From Novosphingobium sp. (lineage in GTDB: Bacteria > Pseudomonadota > Alphaproteobacteria > Sphingomonadales > Sphingomonadaceae), in assembly GCA_017745295.1 (NCBI GenBank), contig JAGHZR010000004.1, positions 235,959 through 299,958 on the forward strand: 64,000 nt of DNA, given 5' to 3'. Both the position numbers and the translations under genes were made by a program. The notes beneath the pieces are model-generated. The model saw nothing but the letters and a program-made list of their open reading frames with translations. It had not been told where the DNA came from and searched no databases. Below, piece after piece: positions 16,231-24,911 of this stretch (position 1 is the stretch's first letter; every line of letters starts with the position of its first letter).

Positions 16231-17144
16231 TCCGGCAGGAAGTCCGGTACCGAGAGATAGCGCTCGCCGGTGTCGTAGTTGAAGCCGAGCACCCGGCTGC
16301 CTGCGGGCAGTTCCTTCAGCTTCTGGGCAATGGCGGCCAGCGTCGCGCCCGAGCTGATGCCCACGAGCATGCCTTCCTCGGTCGCGCAGCGGCGCGCCCA
16401 TTCCTTGGCGTCGGCGGGGTCGACCTGAAGCGCGCCGTCGATCGACTGGGTGTGGAGGTTGGCGGGAACGAAACCGGCGCCGATGCCCTGGATCGGGTGC
16501 GGGCCAGGCTGGCCGCCAGAGATCACCGGCGAGAGCGTCGGCTCCACCGCATAGGCCTTGAGCGCGGGCCAGGTCTGCTTGAGCGTCTCGGCGCAGCCGG
16601 TGAGGTGGCCGCCGGTGCCGACGCCGGTGACGAGCACGTCGATCGGGGTCTCGGCGAAGTCGGCGAGGATTTCCTGCGCCGTGGTCTTCACATGGACGGC
16701 GACATTGGCCGGGTTCTCGAACTGCTGCGGCATCCACGAGCCGGGGATGGTTTCCAGCAGTTCCTTGGCGCGCTCGATCGAGCCTTTCATGCCCTTTTCG
16801 CGCGGGGTGAGGTCGAACGTCGCGCCATAGGCCAGCATCAGGCGGCGACGCTCGATCGACATCGATTCGGGCATGACGAGGACCAGCTTGTAGCCCTTCA
16901 CCGCCGCCACCATGGCGAGGCCGATGCCGGTATTGCCCGAGGTCGGCTCGATGATCGTGCCGCCGGGCTTGAGCGTGCCGTCCGCCTCGGCCGCCTCGAT
17001 CATGGCGAGGGCGATGCGGTCCTTGATCGAGCCGCCGGGATTGGTCCGCTCCGCCTTCACCCAGACTTCATGGTCGGGGAACAGGCGCGAGAGGCGGATA
17101 TGCGGGGTATTGCCGATCGTGGCGAGGATGCTGTCGGCCTTCAT
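16227..17144 (-). CDS. cysK: Cysteine synthase A (O-acetylserine sulfhydrylase)
   Basis: PLP enzyme that makes cysteine from O-acetylserine and sulfide. It has 305 residues with the PLP lysine Lys41 in NPGGSIKDR, the substrate loop [10 protein letters not shown], the phosphate-binding [10 protein letters not shown] and the GISSGA segment. It overlaps the MFS gene stop by ATGA upstream and the hydrolase start by ATGA downstream, so it sits in the middle of a tightly coupled three-gene operon. A cystathionine beta-synthase-like role is less likely given the short length and the lack of CBS domains. Confidence 0.95.
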   Translation of the reverse strand: MKADSILATIGNTPHIRLSRLFPDHEVWVKAERTNPGGSIKDRIALAMIEAAEADGTLKPGGTIIEPTSGNTGIGLAMVAAVKGYKLVLVMPESMSIERRRLMLAYGATFDLTPREKGMKGSIERAKELLETIPGSWMPQQFENPANVAVHVKTTAQEILADFAETPIDVLVTGVGTGGHLTGCAETLKQTWPALKAYAVEPTLSPVISGGQPGPHPIQGIGAGFVPANLHTQSIDGALQVDPADAKEWARRCATEEGMLVGISSGATLAAIAQKLKELPAGSRVLGFNYDTGERYLSVPDFLPE

Positions 17145-18448
17145 GTCTCATGCTCCCATCGTGGTGCGAAGGTACGGGCGCGGCGGATCTCGGGGAAGCT
17201 CCAGGCCCAGATTGCGGTAATGACTATGGCAGCGCTGCCGCCGAAAACAACAGCACCGGTCGCCCCGAGCAGGGCTGCCGCGACGCCCGACTGCATCTCG
17301 CCAAGCTCGTTCGAAGCGGAAATGGCGAGACCGGAAATGGCGGAAACGCGCCCGCGCTTGTCGTCCGGCGTGCGCAACTGGACCAGCGAACTGCGGATGA
17401 ACACCGAGATCATGTCCGCCGCGCCGAGCAGGGCGAGGAAGCCGAGCGATATCACGAAGCTGCGCGACAGGCCGAAGCCGACCGTCATCGCGCCATAGGC
17501 GGCGACGGAAAGCAGCATCTTCACGCCGACGTTCTTCGCCAGCGGCCTGAACGACAGCCAGACCGCGACGGTGGCAGCACCGCAGGCGGTCGCGGCGCGC
17601 ATCTGTCCGAGGCCTTCGGGGCCGACATGGAGAATGTCGCGCGCGAAGACGGGCATCAGCGCGGTGGCGCCGCCCAGCAGCACTGCGAACAGGTCGAGCG
17701 TGATGCAGCCGAGCAGGAAACGCTCACGCCAGATGAAATGGAATCCGTCGACGATCTGGCGGACCGGATGGTCGCGGCGCGCGTCCTTCGGCACCGGCGG
17801 CAGGTTGCGGATGCTGGTGATGCTGAAGGCGGCGATCGACATCAGGACGGCGGCGACCCAGTAGGGCGTCGCGTGATGTCGGGCGAACAGGAAGCCGAAG
17901 GCAGCCGGGCCGATGATCGTTCCGGCCTCGATCGCGATCGAGTTGAAGGCGATGGCGCGCGGGATCAGCGATACCGGAACGATGTTCGGCGCGATCGCGG
18001 TCATCGAGGGGCTGACGAAGACGCGGGCGATCCCGTGGAGCGCCGCGAAGACGTAGAGCACCGGCAGGCTGCGCAAGTCGAGTTCGGTTACGAGGGCCAG
18101 GCCGACCGCGACCAGCACGTCGGCGGCCATGGCCAGGCCTGCCACCTTTCGCCGGTCGAAGCGGTCGGCGATGACGCCTGCTACCGGGGTCAGCAGGAAG
18201 ATCGGCAGGAACTGGGCCAGACCGAGCAGGCCGAGTTGGAACGACGCCTCGGTGATCGACATGCCGTAGACGCTGCGGGCGACGTCGTAGAGCTGGTAGC
18301 CGATGATGACGACCATGCCGGTCGAGGCGAAGACTACGGCGAAGCGGGCGAGCCAGAACTTGCGATAATCGGCAATACGCAGCGGCGAACTGGGCTCTGC
18401 CGCTGCGGAAGGGCTTGGTGTCTCTGTCGTGTTCACGGGTGGCTGCAT
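17141..18448 (-). CDS. MFS transporter, EntS-like (MFS_3)
   Basis: A 435-residue twelve-helix major facilitator protein. Helices start at about residue 35 after a Pro/Ser-rich N-terminus. The loop 2-3 motif [15 protein letters not shown] is the MFS motif A. The overall pattern ([23 protein letters not shown] start, [10 protein letters not shown] near residue 365) is that of the EntS/TIGR00900 exporter group. It is the first gene of an operon with cysK and a hydrolase (ATGA overlaps). It lies 69 bp downstream of a TonB receptor gene on the same strand. The transported compound is not evident. Confidence 0.85.
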   Translation of the reverse strand: MQPPVNTTETPSPSAAAEPSSPLRIADYRKFWLARFAVVFASTGMVVIIGYQLYDVARSVYGMSITEASFQLGLLGLAQFLPIFLLTPVAGVIADRFDRRKVAGLAMAADVLVAVGLALVTELDLRSLPVLYVFAALHGIARVFVSPSMTAIAPNIVPVSLIPRAIAFNSIAIEAGTIIGPAAFGFLFARHHATPYWVAAVLMSIAAFSITSIRNLPPVPKDARRDHPVRQIVDGFHFIWRERFLLGCITLDLFAVLLGGATALMPVFARDILHVGPEGLGQMRAATACGAATVAVWLSFRPLAKNVGVKMLLSVAAYGAMTVGFGLSRSFVISLGFLALLGAADMISVFIRSSLVQLRTPDDKRGRVSAISGLAISASNELGEMQSGVAAALLGATGAVVFGGSAAIVITAIWAWSFPEIRRARTFAPRWEHET

Positions 18449-18449
18449 G

Positions 18450-18482
18450 GCAGCATGTCAAAGCATTGCCAAGACATGCTGC
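18450..18482. promoter_or_regulatory. Palindrome directly upstream of the MFS start codon
   Basis: A perfect 10-bp inverted repeat, GCAGCATGTC at 18450-18459 and GACATGCTGC at 18473-18482, with a 13-nt spacer. Its inner edge is one base from the MFS ATG (18446-18448), and the proximal arm would occupy the ribosome-binding position. It could be an operator, an RNA hairpin that blocks initiation, or an end signal for the upstream receptor gene (T6 follows only on the plus strand). Confidence 0.5.
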
Positions 18483-18517
18483 TTATGAGATTTTTTCGCA
18501 GCCTATGTTTTTTCGGC

Positions 18518-20629
18518 TCAATAGGTGAAACGCGCGGTCAGGCGCACGTCGCGTCCGGCGATGGGAACGAAGTCGCGCGTTTCCGAAGCGGAAAGGCGGC
18601 CGGTCACGTCGAGCAGGTTGTCCGCCGCCAGAATCAGCGAGAGTGGGCCTTGCGCGCCGAACGGGCGCCAGGTGGCGCTGGCGTTTACGAGGGTGAAGGC
18701 GTTCGTCGGGTTTTCGTTCTCGGTCACGCGGTTCTGCTTGGCGTTCCATTCGACTTCGCCGCGCAGGGTGAAGGAGGAGGCGTCGAACTCCAGCCCGCCG
18801 CGTGCACGCAGCGGGGGAATGCGGGGGACCGGACCCATGTTCACCAGCTTGGCGTGGGTATAATCGACGCCGCCCTCGGCCTTCAGCGACGTGTCGCCCC
18901 AATGCGCGAACGTGACGCCGCCTTCCGCCTCGATGCCGCGGAAGCGGGCAGGGGCCTGGAGGTACTGGTACACCGGGAAGTCCTCGATCACTTCGCCGGT
19001 GGGGACGGCAGTGATGAAGTTGGCGAAGTTGGTGCCGAACACCGTCACCGAGCCGACCACGTCGCCGCCGTTGTAGCGTGCCCCGGCCTCGATGCTGTCG
19101 CTGCGCTCGACCTTGAAGTTCGGATTGCCGCGTTCGTAGGACTGGGTGGCATCGTGCATGCCGTCGACGAAGAGTTCTTCCGCCGAGGGCGCGCGCTCGC
19201 CGTGCGAATAGTTGACCGAAAGGGTCACGGTATCGATCGGATGCCAGGCCGCGCCCGCGACGGCGGCGTACTGGTTGAAATTGCGGTGCTCGTCCGAGGG
19301 GATCGTGCGGATCTGCGTGTTCTCGTAACGCAGCGCGCCTTCGACGTCGAACTGGCCCAGTTCGAGATGCTGGAGGGTGAAGACTGCGAAACGATCGGTG
19401 TTGTTGTTCGGCAGCAGCTTCTCGTCGCCGGTGATGCGGAGCTGCGAGGAGGAGTACTGAACGCCGCTGGAGCCGCTCCAGATGCCGCGCCGGGCCTGGT
19501 CGGCCTGAAGGCGGACTTCGAGCGCCTGGTTGTGGAACTGGGTGCCGATATCGCCGTCCTCGATTTCGGCATGTTCGTAGTCGCCATAAGCGCCGCGCAC
19601 TTCGACGCGTTTGAGGAAGCCTTCGAGATTGAGCCCGGCGCGCAAGTCCACGCGGGTCTGGCGCAGGGAGATGCTGGTGGCTTCCGGGTCGGCCGAGGGG
19701 CGCGGCGGAATGCCGTAGTCGGTCGCGAGGCGCTGAACCGAGACGCCGATGTCGCCGCCGTCGTCGATGAAGGCAAGGCCGCCGCCGTAAGTCCAGCCCT
19801 CGGTGCCGCTATTGGCGATCTTGCCGCGCTTGTTCGCCTGCTGGCTCAGGGTGGCCGCGCCGGTGAGGTCGCCCGCGTCGGCAAGAGCGCTGGCCTGCGT
19901 CAGGGTCTGCGCGCGCAGTTCGGGCGAGAGGACGTAGCCGCCGACATGGAGGTCGTCGCTGTGATAGTAGGATGCATCGAAGTGGGCGACGAGGCGGCTG
20001 GCAAGGCGCACGTCGGTGGCGACGCCGCCGTTGACCATGTTCGCCGCCGTCCCGAACGAGCCTAGCGCATCGATGGAGAAGGCCTTGTCCGGAACCTTGC
20101 GGGGAATGCGCTTGTCGACGGCGTTGACCGCGCCGCCTGCCGGATCGCTGGCATAGAGCAGGACGCGCGGACCGTGGAGCACTTCGATGCGCTCGACATT
20201 GAGCGTATCGAGCGAGACCGCGTGGTCGGCCGAGACCGAGGAGGCGTCGAGCGAGCCGATGCCGTCGAGAAGCACCTGCACGCGCGGGCCGTCGAAGCCG
20301 CGCAGGACTGGACGCGAGACGCCGGGGGCGAAGCCGGTGCTGGAAACGCCAGGCAGGCTGGCCAGCATCTCGCCGATCTGCGGCTTGAGATCGCGGGTCA
20401 GCGCCTCGCCTGAAAGCACGACGGGGGCCGAGATCGGATCGGCATTGCCGGAAATGAGGCGACCGGTGACGATGATGTCGGCGCCACTCTCCTGCGGATG
20501 CCCGTCCGCGTCCGCAGGTGCGGTTGCCGTTGCCGTCTGGGCACTGGCCATGGCCGGCAGCAGCGCGAGAGTCGTGGAGAAGGCGCTGGCAGTGACCAGC
20601 AGGGCGATTCGGGCGGTTGGGAGCGTCAT
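18518..20629 (-). CDS. TonB-dependent outer-membrane receptor, ZnuD-like
   Basis: A 703-residue outer-membrane receptor. The start ATG at 20629 begins a signal peptide ending ASAQ; the frame to 20689 adds nothing. A plug domain occupies roughly residues 60-190 (IIVTGRLIS TonB-box-like start, RGFDGPRVQVLLDGIGS, VERIEVLHGPR), and the rest is a beta barrel ending in a C-terminal aromatic (RLTARFTY). The plug segment with SVDHAV-type sequence resembles the zinc receptor ZnuD rather than siderophore receptors. A Zur-like palindrome lies 22 bp upstream of the start, which supports zinc as substrate; this is inference. MFS-cysK-hydrolase genes follow on the same strand. Confidence 0.88.
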   Translation of the reverse strand: MTLPTARIALLVTASAFSTTLALLPAMASAQTATATAPADADGHPQESGADIIVTGRLISGNADPISAPVVLSGEALTRDLKPQIGEMLASLPGVSSTGFAPGVSRPVLRGFDGPRVQVLLDGIGSLDASSVSADHAVSLDTLNVERIEVLHGPRVLLYASDPAGGAVNAVDKRIPRKVPDKAFSIDALGSFGTAANMVNGGVATDVRLASRLVAHFDASYYHSDDLHVGGYVLSPELRAQTLTQASALADAGDLTGAATLSQQANKRGKIANSGTEGWTYGGGLAFIDDGGDIGVSVQRLATDYGIPPRPSADPEATSISLRQTRVDLRAGLNLEGFLKRVEVRGAYGDYEHAEIEDGDIGTQFHNQALEVRLQADQARRGIWSGSSGVQYSSSQLRITGDEKLLPNNNTDRFAVFTLQHLELGQFDVEGALRYENTQIRTIPSDEHRNFNQYAAVAGAAWHPIDTVTLSVNYSHGERAPSAEELFVDGMHDATQSYERGNPNFKVERSDSIEAGARYNGGDVVGSVTVFGTNFANFITAVPTGEVIEDFPVYQYLQAPARFRGIEAEGGVTFAHWGDTSLKAEGGVDYTHAKLVNMGPVPRIPPLRARGGLEFDASSFTLRGEVEWNAKQNRVTENENPTNAFTLVNASATWRPFGAQGPLSLILAADNLLDVTGRLSASETRDFVPIAGRDVRLTARFTY

Positions 20630-20650
20630 GCTCAACCGGCTAATTGCGAG

Positions 20651-20663
20651 GATATAACATATC
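20651..20663 (-). promoter_or_regulatory. Zur-box-like palindrome before the TonB receptor
   Basis: The minus strand reads GATATGTTATATC, a 13-nt near-perfect dyad containing the GTTATA core common to proteobacterial Zur operators. It lies 21 bp upstream of the receptor start codon, a typical repressor position. A metal-responsive switch would fit a ZnuD-like receptor, but an AT-rich promoter element by chance is possible. Confidence 0.4.
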
Positions 20664-20765
20664 AATTCTGAAATGTTTCGGATCGCCAAAGCGAGGCAAA
20701 TGTGCGACCAGCTGAGTTTGTCGTTGAATTTGCGGGAACTCGACGCAGCGTTCCCGCCGGATCCT

Positions 20766-21104
20766 TCAGCGGCGCGGGCGCAGTCGCGGGTTGGGCTGAA
20801 CGGTATCTACCAGCTTGAGGAAGTCGTCCACGCGGATGATCCGCTCGAACTGGAAGCCCGCGCGGCCTTCGTGCGCCCAGATCATGTGGGCTTCGATCCG
20901 GCCGATCACCGGCAGGCGCATGACCAGACGCTCACCGCGCTCCAGCGGCAGTTCGCCCTGTGACATGAAGCCCTGTGCCGAGAGGTTGACGATGTGCAGA
21001 TGCAGGTCGCCGAGCTGACGGTGTTCCGCAATCACCGGGTAATCGACGGGGTGGCGCGTCGCACGACGCTTGTCGGTTACAGTGAGCTGCGCTCCTGCAG
21101 TCAT
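20766..21104 (-). CDS. PilZ domain protein
   Basis: A 112-residue single-domain PilZ protein. The c-di-GMP binding motif RxxxR is RRATR at residues 13-17, and the second motif N/DxSxxG is NLSAQG at residues 40-45, with a beta-barrel pattern between. Such proteins sense cyclic di-GMP and alter motility, polysaccharide or adhesion systems through partners that cannot be named here. Upstream of and on the same strand as the TonB gene, but separated by 136 bp including the Zur-like site, so probably a separate unit. Confidence 0.9.
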   Translation of the reverse strand: MTAGAQLTVTDKRRATRHPVDYPVIAEHRQLGDLHLHIVNLSAQGFMSQGELPLERGERLVMRLPVIGRIEAHMIWAHEGRAGFQFERIIRVDDFLKLVDTVQPNPRLRPRR

Positions 21105-21219
21105 CTCAATTGCCTCTGTTGTGACCGTGAGGCGAAACGGTGCACCGAAATGGCAAAGAAACGGTAAACCCGTGCACTATTGAGCATAGTGGGGCGGCAA
21201 AACGTGCCTACCTTGCGTT

Positions 21220-21254
21220 AAAGCGCCCCGATTGCAGGAACCGGGGCGCTTTTT
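21220..21254. terminator. Rho-independent terminator between tyrS and pilZ-domain gene
   Basis: A perfect 11-bp stem, AAAGCGCCCCG at 21220-21230 and its complement at 21242-21252, with an 11-nt loop. T5 follows on the plus strand and TTT on the minus strand. It lies 34 bp beyond the tyrS stop, so it likely ends tyrS transcription; the stronger T run is on the plus strand. Confidence 0.75.
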
Positions 21255-21287
21255 GCATCATTGCTGCGGTAAGTCCTTGGGAAGGCG

Positions 21288-22517
21288 TCAAAGTCCCTTG
21301 AGGATCGCGTGTTTCTTCTTGCCGAGGCTAAGCTTGCGGGTTTCGCCGGAGGCGACTTCGATCAGGAACGCCGGGTCGTCCATCGCCACGTCGTCCAGCT
21401 TGACCGCGCCTTCGCCGATCTTGCGCTTGGCCTCGCCGTTGGAGGCGGTGAAGCCGAGTTCGGTGAGCGCGGCGCCGAGGCGCACGCCTTCGCCGGACAC
21501 TTCCAGCGTCGGCAGATCCTCGCCGAGACCGCCGCCGGCGAAGGTTGCCTTGGCCGTCGCTTCGGCAGCGACGGCGGCATCGTCACCGCGGCAGAGCTTC
21601 GTCACTTCATTGGCGAGCACGACCTTGGCGTCGTTGATCGCGGCGCCTTCGAGTGCTTCGAGGCGGGCGATCTCGTCCAGCGGCAGGTCGGTGAACAGGC
21701 GCAGGAACTTGCCGACGTCGCGGTCGTCGCAGTTACGCCAGTACTGCCAGAAATCGTAGGAGGGCAGCATGTCCTCGTTGAGCCAGACCGCGCCTGCGGC
21801 CGACTTGCCCATCTTGGCGCCGTCCGCCGTGGTGAGCAGCGGGGTCGTCAGGCCGAAGACTTCCTTGCCGTCCATGCGGCGGGTCAGCTCGATGCCGTTG
21901 ACGATGTTGCCCCACTGGTCGGAGCCGCCCATCTGGAGGCGGACCTGCCTGTCCTTGTTGAGGTGGCGGAAGTCGTAACCCTGAAGGATCATGTAGTTGA
22001 ATTCGAGGAAGGTCATCGGCTGCTCGCGTTCGAGGCGCAGGCGCACCGAATCGAACGACATCATGCGGTTCACCGTGAAGTGGGTGCCGACTTCCTGCAG
22101 CAGCTGGATGTAGCCGAGCTGGCCGAGCCAGTCCTGGTTGTTGACCATGACCGCGTCGGTCGGGCCGTCGCCGAACTTCAGCAGGCGCGAGAAGATCGAG
22201 AAGATGCCCTTGATATTGGTCTCGATCGTCTCGTCCGTGAGCATCTTGCGGCTCTCGTCGCGGCCGGTCGGGTCGCCGATCCGGGTGGTGCCGCCGCCCA
22301 TCAGCACGATCGGCTTGTGACCGGTCTGCTGGAGGCGGCGCAGCATCATGATCTGCACCAGGCTGCCGATATGGAGCGACGGGGCCGTCGCATCGAAGCC
22401 GATATAGCCGGGCACGACCTGCTTGGCGGCGAGAGCGTCGAGGCCCTCGGCGTCCGTCATCTGGTGGATGTAGCCGCGCTCGTCGAGCAGGCGGAGCAGG
22501 GAGGAATTGTAGGTCAT
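21288..22517 (-). CDS. tyrS: Tyrosine--tRNA ligase
   Basis: Class I aminoacyl-tRNA synthetase charging tRNA-Tyr, 409 residues. The HIGH-like signature is LHIGS at about residues 48-52 after [11 protein letters not shown], the KMSKS-like loop is KMGKS at about residue 234, and the C-terminal S4 RNA-binding domain ends [22 protein letters not shown] is the tyrosine-pocket motif. The start ATG at 22517 matches the family. Single gene, ended by the terminator at 21220-21254. Confidence 0.97.
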   Translation of the reverse strand: MTYNSSLLRLLDERGYIHQMTDAEGLDALAAKQVVPGYIGFDATAPSLHIGSLVQIMMLRRLQQTGHKPIVLMGGGTTRIGDPTGRDESRKMLTDETIETNIKGIFSIFSRLLKFGDGPTDAVMVNNQDWLGQLGYIQLLQEVGTHFTVNRMMSFDSVRLRLEREQPMTFLEFNYMILQGYDFRHLNKDRQVRLQMGGSDQWGNIVNGIELTRRMDGKEVFGLTTPLLTTADGAKMGKSAAGAVWLNEDMLPSYDFWQYWRNCDDRDVGKFLRLFTDLPLDEIARLEALEGAAINDAKVVLANEVTKLCRGDDAAVAAEATAKATFAGGGLGEDLPTLEVSGEGVRLGAALTELGFTASNGEAKRKIGEGAVKLDDVAMDDPAFLIEVASGETRKLSLGKKKHAILKGL

Positions 22518-22544
22518 GATGGCCCAATGCTTCTTGGCTCGGGC

Positions 22545-22679
22545 CTGTGGGGATTTAGCTCATGCGGGCCTGCGAACGGCGACCTTTCGCGCTTCCGGTG
22601 CTCACGTACATTAAGTACGCTGCGCTCCGGGTCACGAAAGTTCACCATTCTCGGCTCCACCTGGACTAAATCCCCACAG
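22545..22679. repeat. Large imperfect palindrome upstream of tyrS
   Basis: The outer arms are a perfect 14-nt inverted repeat, CTGTGGGGATTTAG at 22545-22558 and its complement at 22666-22679. The interior (about 22582-22642) is a second imperfect palindrome centred near ATTAA at 22610-22614, with GTAC at both tips. The whole element spans about 135 bp and accounts for most of the 305-bp gap between tyrS and the next gene. The rest of that gap shows nothing else. It looks like a dispersed non-coding repeat of the REP/MITE type. Confidence 0.6.
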
Positions 22680-22822
22680 ACCCTTCGGATGGATCGGAAG
22701 CCGCGCGCCTAGCACGCAAGGCGCGCAAGATGAAGCGGTTGGTCGCCTTGCCGGGCACTCCGGTCGTATCCGGAGGCGAAACCGGATTGCCATCGGCGGC
22801 TTCCGCGCTCTAGGCAGGCGCC

Positions 22823-23359
22823 ATGGCCGACCTGACCTGCCACCCGGCACATCCTTCCGTCCTCGTCCGTTCCATCGAGACCCGCGTGATCGGCCACGAT
22901 CGCGACTGGCTGCGCGTGCGCTGGCGCATTCTCGGCGCGGGCAAGCTCGTGGTCCCGGCGTTCGCGGGCAAGGGCCGCGCGAACGACCTCTGGCAGACCA
23001 CCTGCTTCGAACTGTTCCTGAAGGAACCGGGCGGCGCGGGCTATATCGAATTCAACCTCTCGCCCTCCGAGCGCTGGAACGTCTACGACTTCACCGGCCG
23101 CCGCGAAGGCATGACCGAGCGACCGATGCCGCGCGAGCCGGAATGCGGCTTGCGCAAGGGTTCGGATATCGCCGTGTTCGACGCCGCGATCCCGGCGGCG
23201 GGGCTTCCGAAATCGGAGCTGCACTATGGCTTTACCGCGGTGATCGAGGAAGAGGGCGGGGTGAAGAGCTACTGGTCGTTTGCCCACAATGGCGATGCGC
23301 CGGACTTCCACGATCCGGCTTGCTTCGCGCTCGCGCTTGCGGCACCCACCGGCGCATGA
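22823..23359 (+). CDS. DOMON-like domain protein
   Basis: A 178-residue protein without a signal peptide. The sequence pattern (WLRVRWRILGAGKLVVPAF early, LWQTTCFELFLKE in the middle, YIEFNLSPSERWNVYDF after) is that of the DOMON-like beta-sandwich family, whose members often bind carbohydrate or haem-like ligands and which in some proteins is found near cell-wall genes. Its stop overlaps the start of the DUF1343 gene by ATGA, so the two are translated together and probably act in the same process. The specific role is unknown. Confidence 0.7.
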   Translation: MADLTCHPAHPSVLVRSIETRVIGHDRDWLRVRWRILGAGKLVVPAFAGKGRANDLWQTTCFELFLKEPGGAGYIEFNLSPSERWNVYDFTGRREGMTERPMPREPECGLRKGSDIAVFDAAIPAAGLPKSELHYGFTAVIEEEGGVKSYWSFAHNGDAPDFHDPACFALALAAPTGA

Positions 23360-24555
23360 AATTCGGCATCGATCGCCTGCTGGCGGACCCTGAACTGCGT
23401 GCGCCCCTCGAAGGCAAGCGCGTCGCCCTCGTCGCTCACCCTGCCTCGGTTACCGAGGACCTCGTCCATTCGCTCGACGCGCTGATCGCGGCGGGCGTCA
23501 ATGTGACGAGCGCCTTCGGCCCGCAGCACGGGCTGAAGGGCGACAAGCAGGACAACATGGTCGAGACCGAGAACGAACTCGATCCGATCTACGGAATCCC
23601 GGTCTACAGCCTCTACGGCGAAGTCCGCCGCCCGAGCGCGGAGATGATGGCGAGCGCGGACGTGTTCCTGTTCGATCTCCAGGACCTCGGCTGCCGCATC
23701 TATACGTTCGTGACGACGCTGCTCTACTTGCTCGAAGCGGCGGCGGAGCAGGGCAAGTCGGTCTGGGTGCTCGATCGCCCGAATCCGGCCGGTCGCCCGG
23801 TCGAAGGCACGATCCTGCTGCCCGGACAGGAGAGCTTCGTCGGGGCGGGGCCGATGCCGATGCGCCATGGCCTGACCCTTGGCGAGATGGGGCACTGGTT
23901 CGTTCGCCGCTTCGAACTCGATGTCGATTACCGCGTGGTCGAGATGGAAGGCTGGGAGCCGAAAGGCCCCGGTTTCGGATGGCCGCAGGACCGTATCTGG
24001 ATCAACCCCAGCCCCAATGCCGCCAATCTCAACATGGCCCGTGCCTATGCCGGGACGGTGATGATCGAGGGCGCAACGCTTTCGGAAGGGCGCGGGACCA
24101 CGCGTCCGCTGGAAGTGCTGTTCGGCGCGCCCGACATCGACGCCAAGGCTGTGCTGGAGGCGATGCAGCGCATTGCGCCGGAATGGCTGGAGGGCTGCGC
24201 CGTGCGGGAGTGCTGGTTCGAACCGACCTTCCACAAGCATGCGGGCACGCTGTGCAGCGGGCTGATGATCCATGCCGAGGGCAAGTTCTACGATCATCAT
24301 GCCTTCCGGCCGTGGCGTCTTCAGGCGCTGGCGTTCAAGGCGATCCGCCAGCTCTATCCCGACTATCCGATCTGGCGCGACTTCCCCTACGAGTATGAGT
24401 TCGAGCGCCTGGCCATCGACGTCATCAACGGCGGCCCGGCCTTGCGCGAATGGGTTGACGATGCGGCCGCGCTTCCCGGCGATCTCGATCTGATCGCCGG
24501 GCGTGACGAAGCCGCGTGGAAGGCCGAAATCGCCGACCTGCTGCTCTACCGCTGA
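23356..24555 (+). CDS. DUF1343 / NamZ-type exo-beta-N-acetylmuramidase (GH171)
   Basis: A 399-residue DUF1343 protein. The family member NamZ of Bacillus subtilis removes terminal N-acetylmuramic acid from peptidoglycan fragments (GH171). Recognisable blocks are VALVAHPASVT near the start, FGPQHGLKGDKQDNM, a YSLYGEVRRP stretch, FDLQDLGCRIYTFVTT, WVLDRPNPAGRP, and a C-terminal WRDFPYEYEF. No signal peptide is evident, which suggests cytoplasmic turnover of recovered muropeptides. The start ATG at 23356 overlaps the DOMON-like gene stop (ATGA). Catalytic activity is inferred from the family. Confidence 0.88.
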   Translation: MKFGIDRLLADPELRAPLEGKRVALVAHPASVTEDLVHSLDALIAAGVNVTSAFGPQHGLKGDKQDNMVETENELDPIYGIPVYSLYGEVRRPSAEMMASADVFLFDLQDLGCRIYTFVTTLLYLLEAAAEQGKSVWVLDRPNPAGRPVEGTILLPGQESFVGAGPMPMRHGLTLGEMGHWFVRRFELDVDYRVVEMEGWEPKGPGFGWPQDRIWINPSPNAANLNMARAYAGTVMIEGATLSEGRGTTRPLEVLFGAPDIDAKAVLEAMQRIAPEWLEGCAVRECWFEPTFHKHAGTLCSGLMIHAEGKFYDHHAFRPWRLQALAFKAIRQLYPDYPIWRDFPYEYEFERLAIDVINGGPALREWVDDAAALPGDLDLIAGRDEAAWKAEIADLLLYR

Positions 24556-24561
24556 ACCAGG

Positions 24562-24849
24562 CTAACGGGCTGGCGAGACCGTCGCCGGTCCGTCGGCATA
24601 GGCGGGAGGGGCTGTGATCCGGCCGCTCATGTCGACCAGAACCGGGCAACCGGCGACCGACTTGTCGACCGCCCGGATGATCGTGGGCTTCTCTTCGCCG
24701 GAGCGCGGCGCGGCATGACCGGCAGCAGCATTGGCGCGCTGGATCGTGTGACCGCAGGCTGCTCTGGAAGGGGTCTTCCCGGCTTCCGGAGCGGGCGCGG
24801 CAGCCATCGACATCGCGCCGAGCGCCAGTATCAGCATAACCTTCTTCAT
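24562..24849 (-). CDS. Small exported hypothetical protein with two cysteines
   Basis: A 95-residue protein I do not recognise. The start ATG at 24849 has a GGGAG site 7 nt upstream and begins a convincing signal peptide (MKKVMLILALGAMSMAAAPA). The mature part is about 75 residues with two Cys (in AACGHT and AGCPVLV), which could form a disulfide in the periplasm, and an Ala/Pro-rich end. It sits tail-to-tail with the NamZ-type gene (6 bp apart) and 62 bp downstream of the VWA gene on the same strand. Confidence 0.6.
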   Translation of the reverse strand: MKKVMLILALGAMSMAAAPAPEAGKTPSRAACGHTIQRANAAAGHAAPRSGEEKPTIIRAVDKSVAGCPVLVDMSGRITAPPAYADGPATVSPAR

Positions 24850-24911
24850 CGTCGCACTCCCGATATCGGTTACTCCGGAATGATTCCTCAAATTCCGTAC
24901 CGATACAAGCG

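Noticed and set aside
15520..16737. Single 405-residue fused gene covering hydrolase and part of cysK
   Set aside because: The upstream 169 codons are out of frame with cysK and not protein-like; ATG 16230 overlapping the cysK stop gives a complete hydrolase.
17150..20065. 971-residue plus-strand open frame across the MFS and TonB genes
   Set aside because: It is antisense to two well-supported genes; its length reflects high GC at third codon positions and it has no domain, signal or ribosome site.
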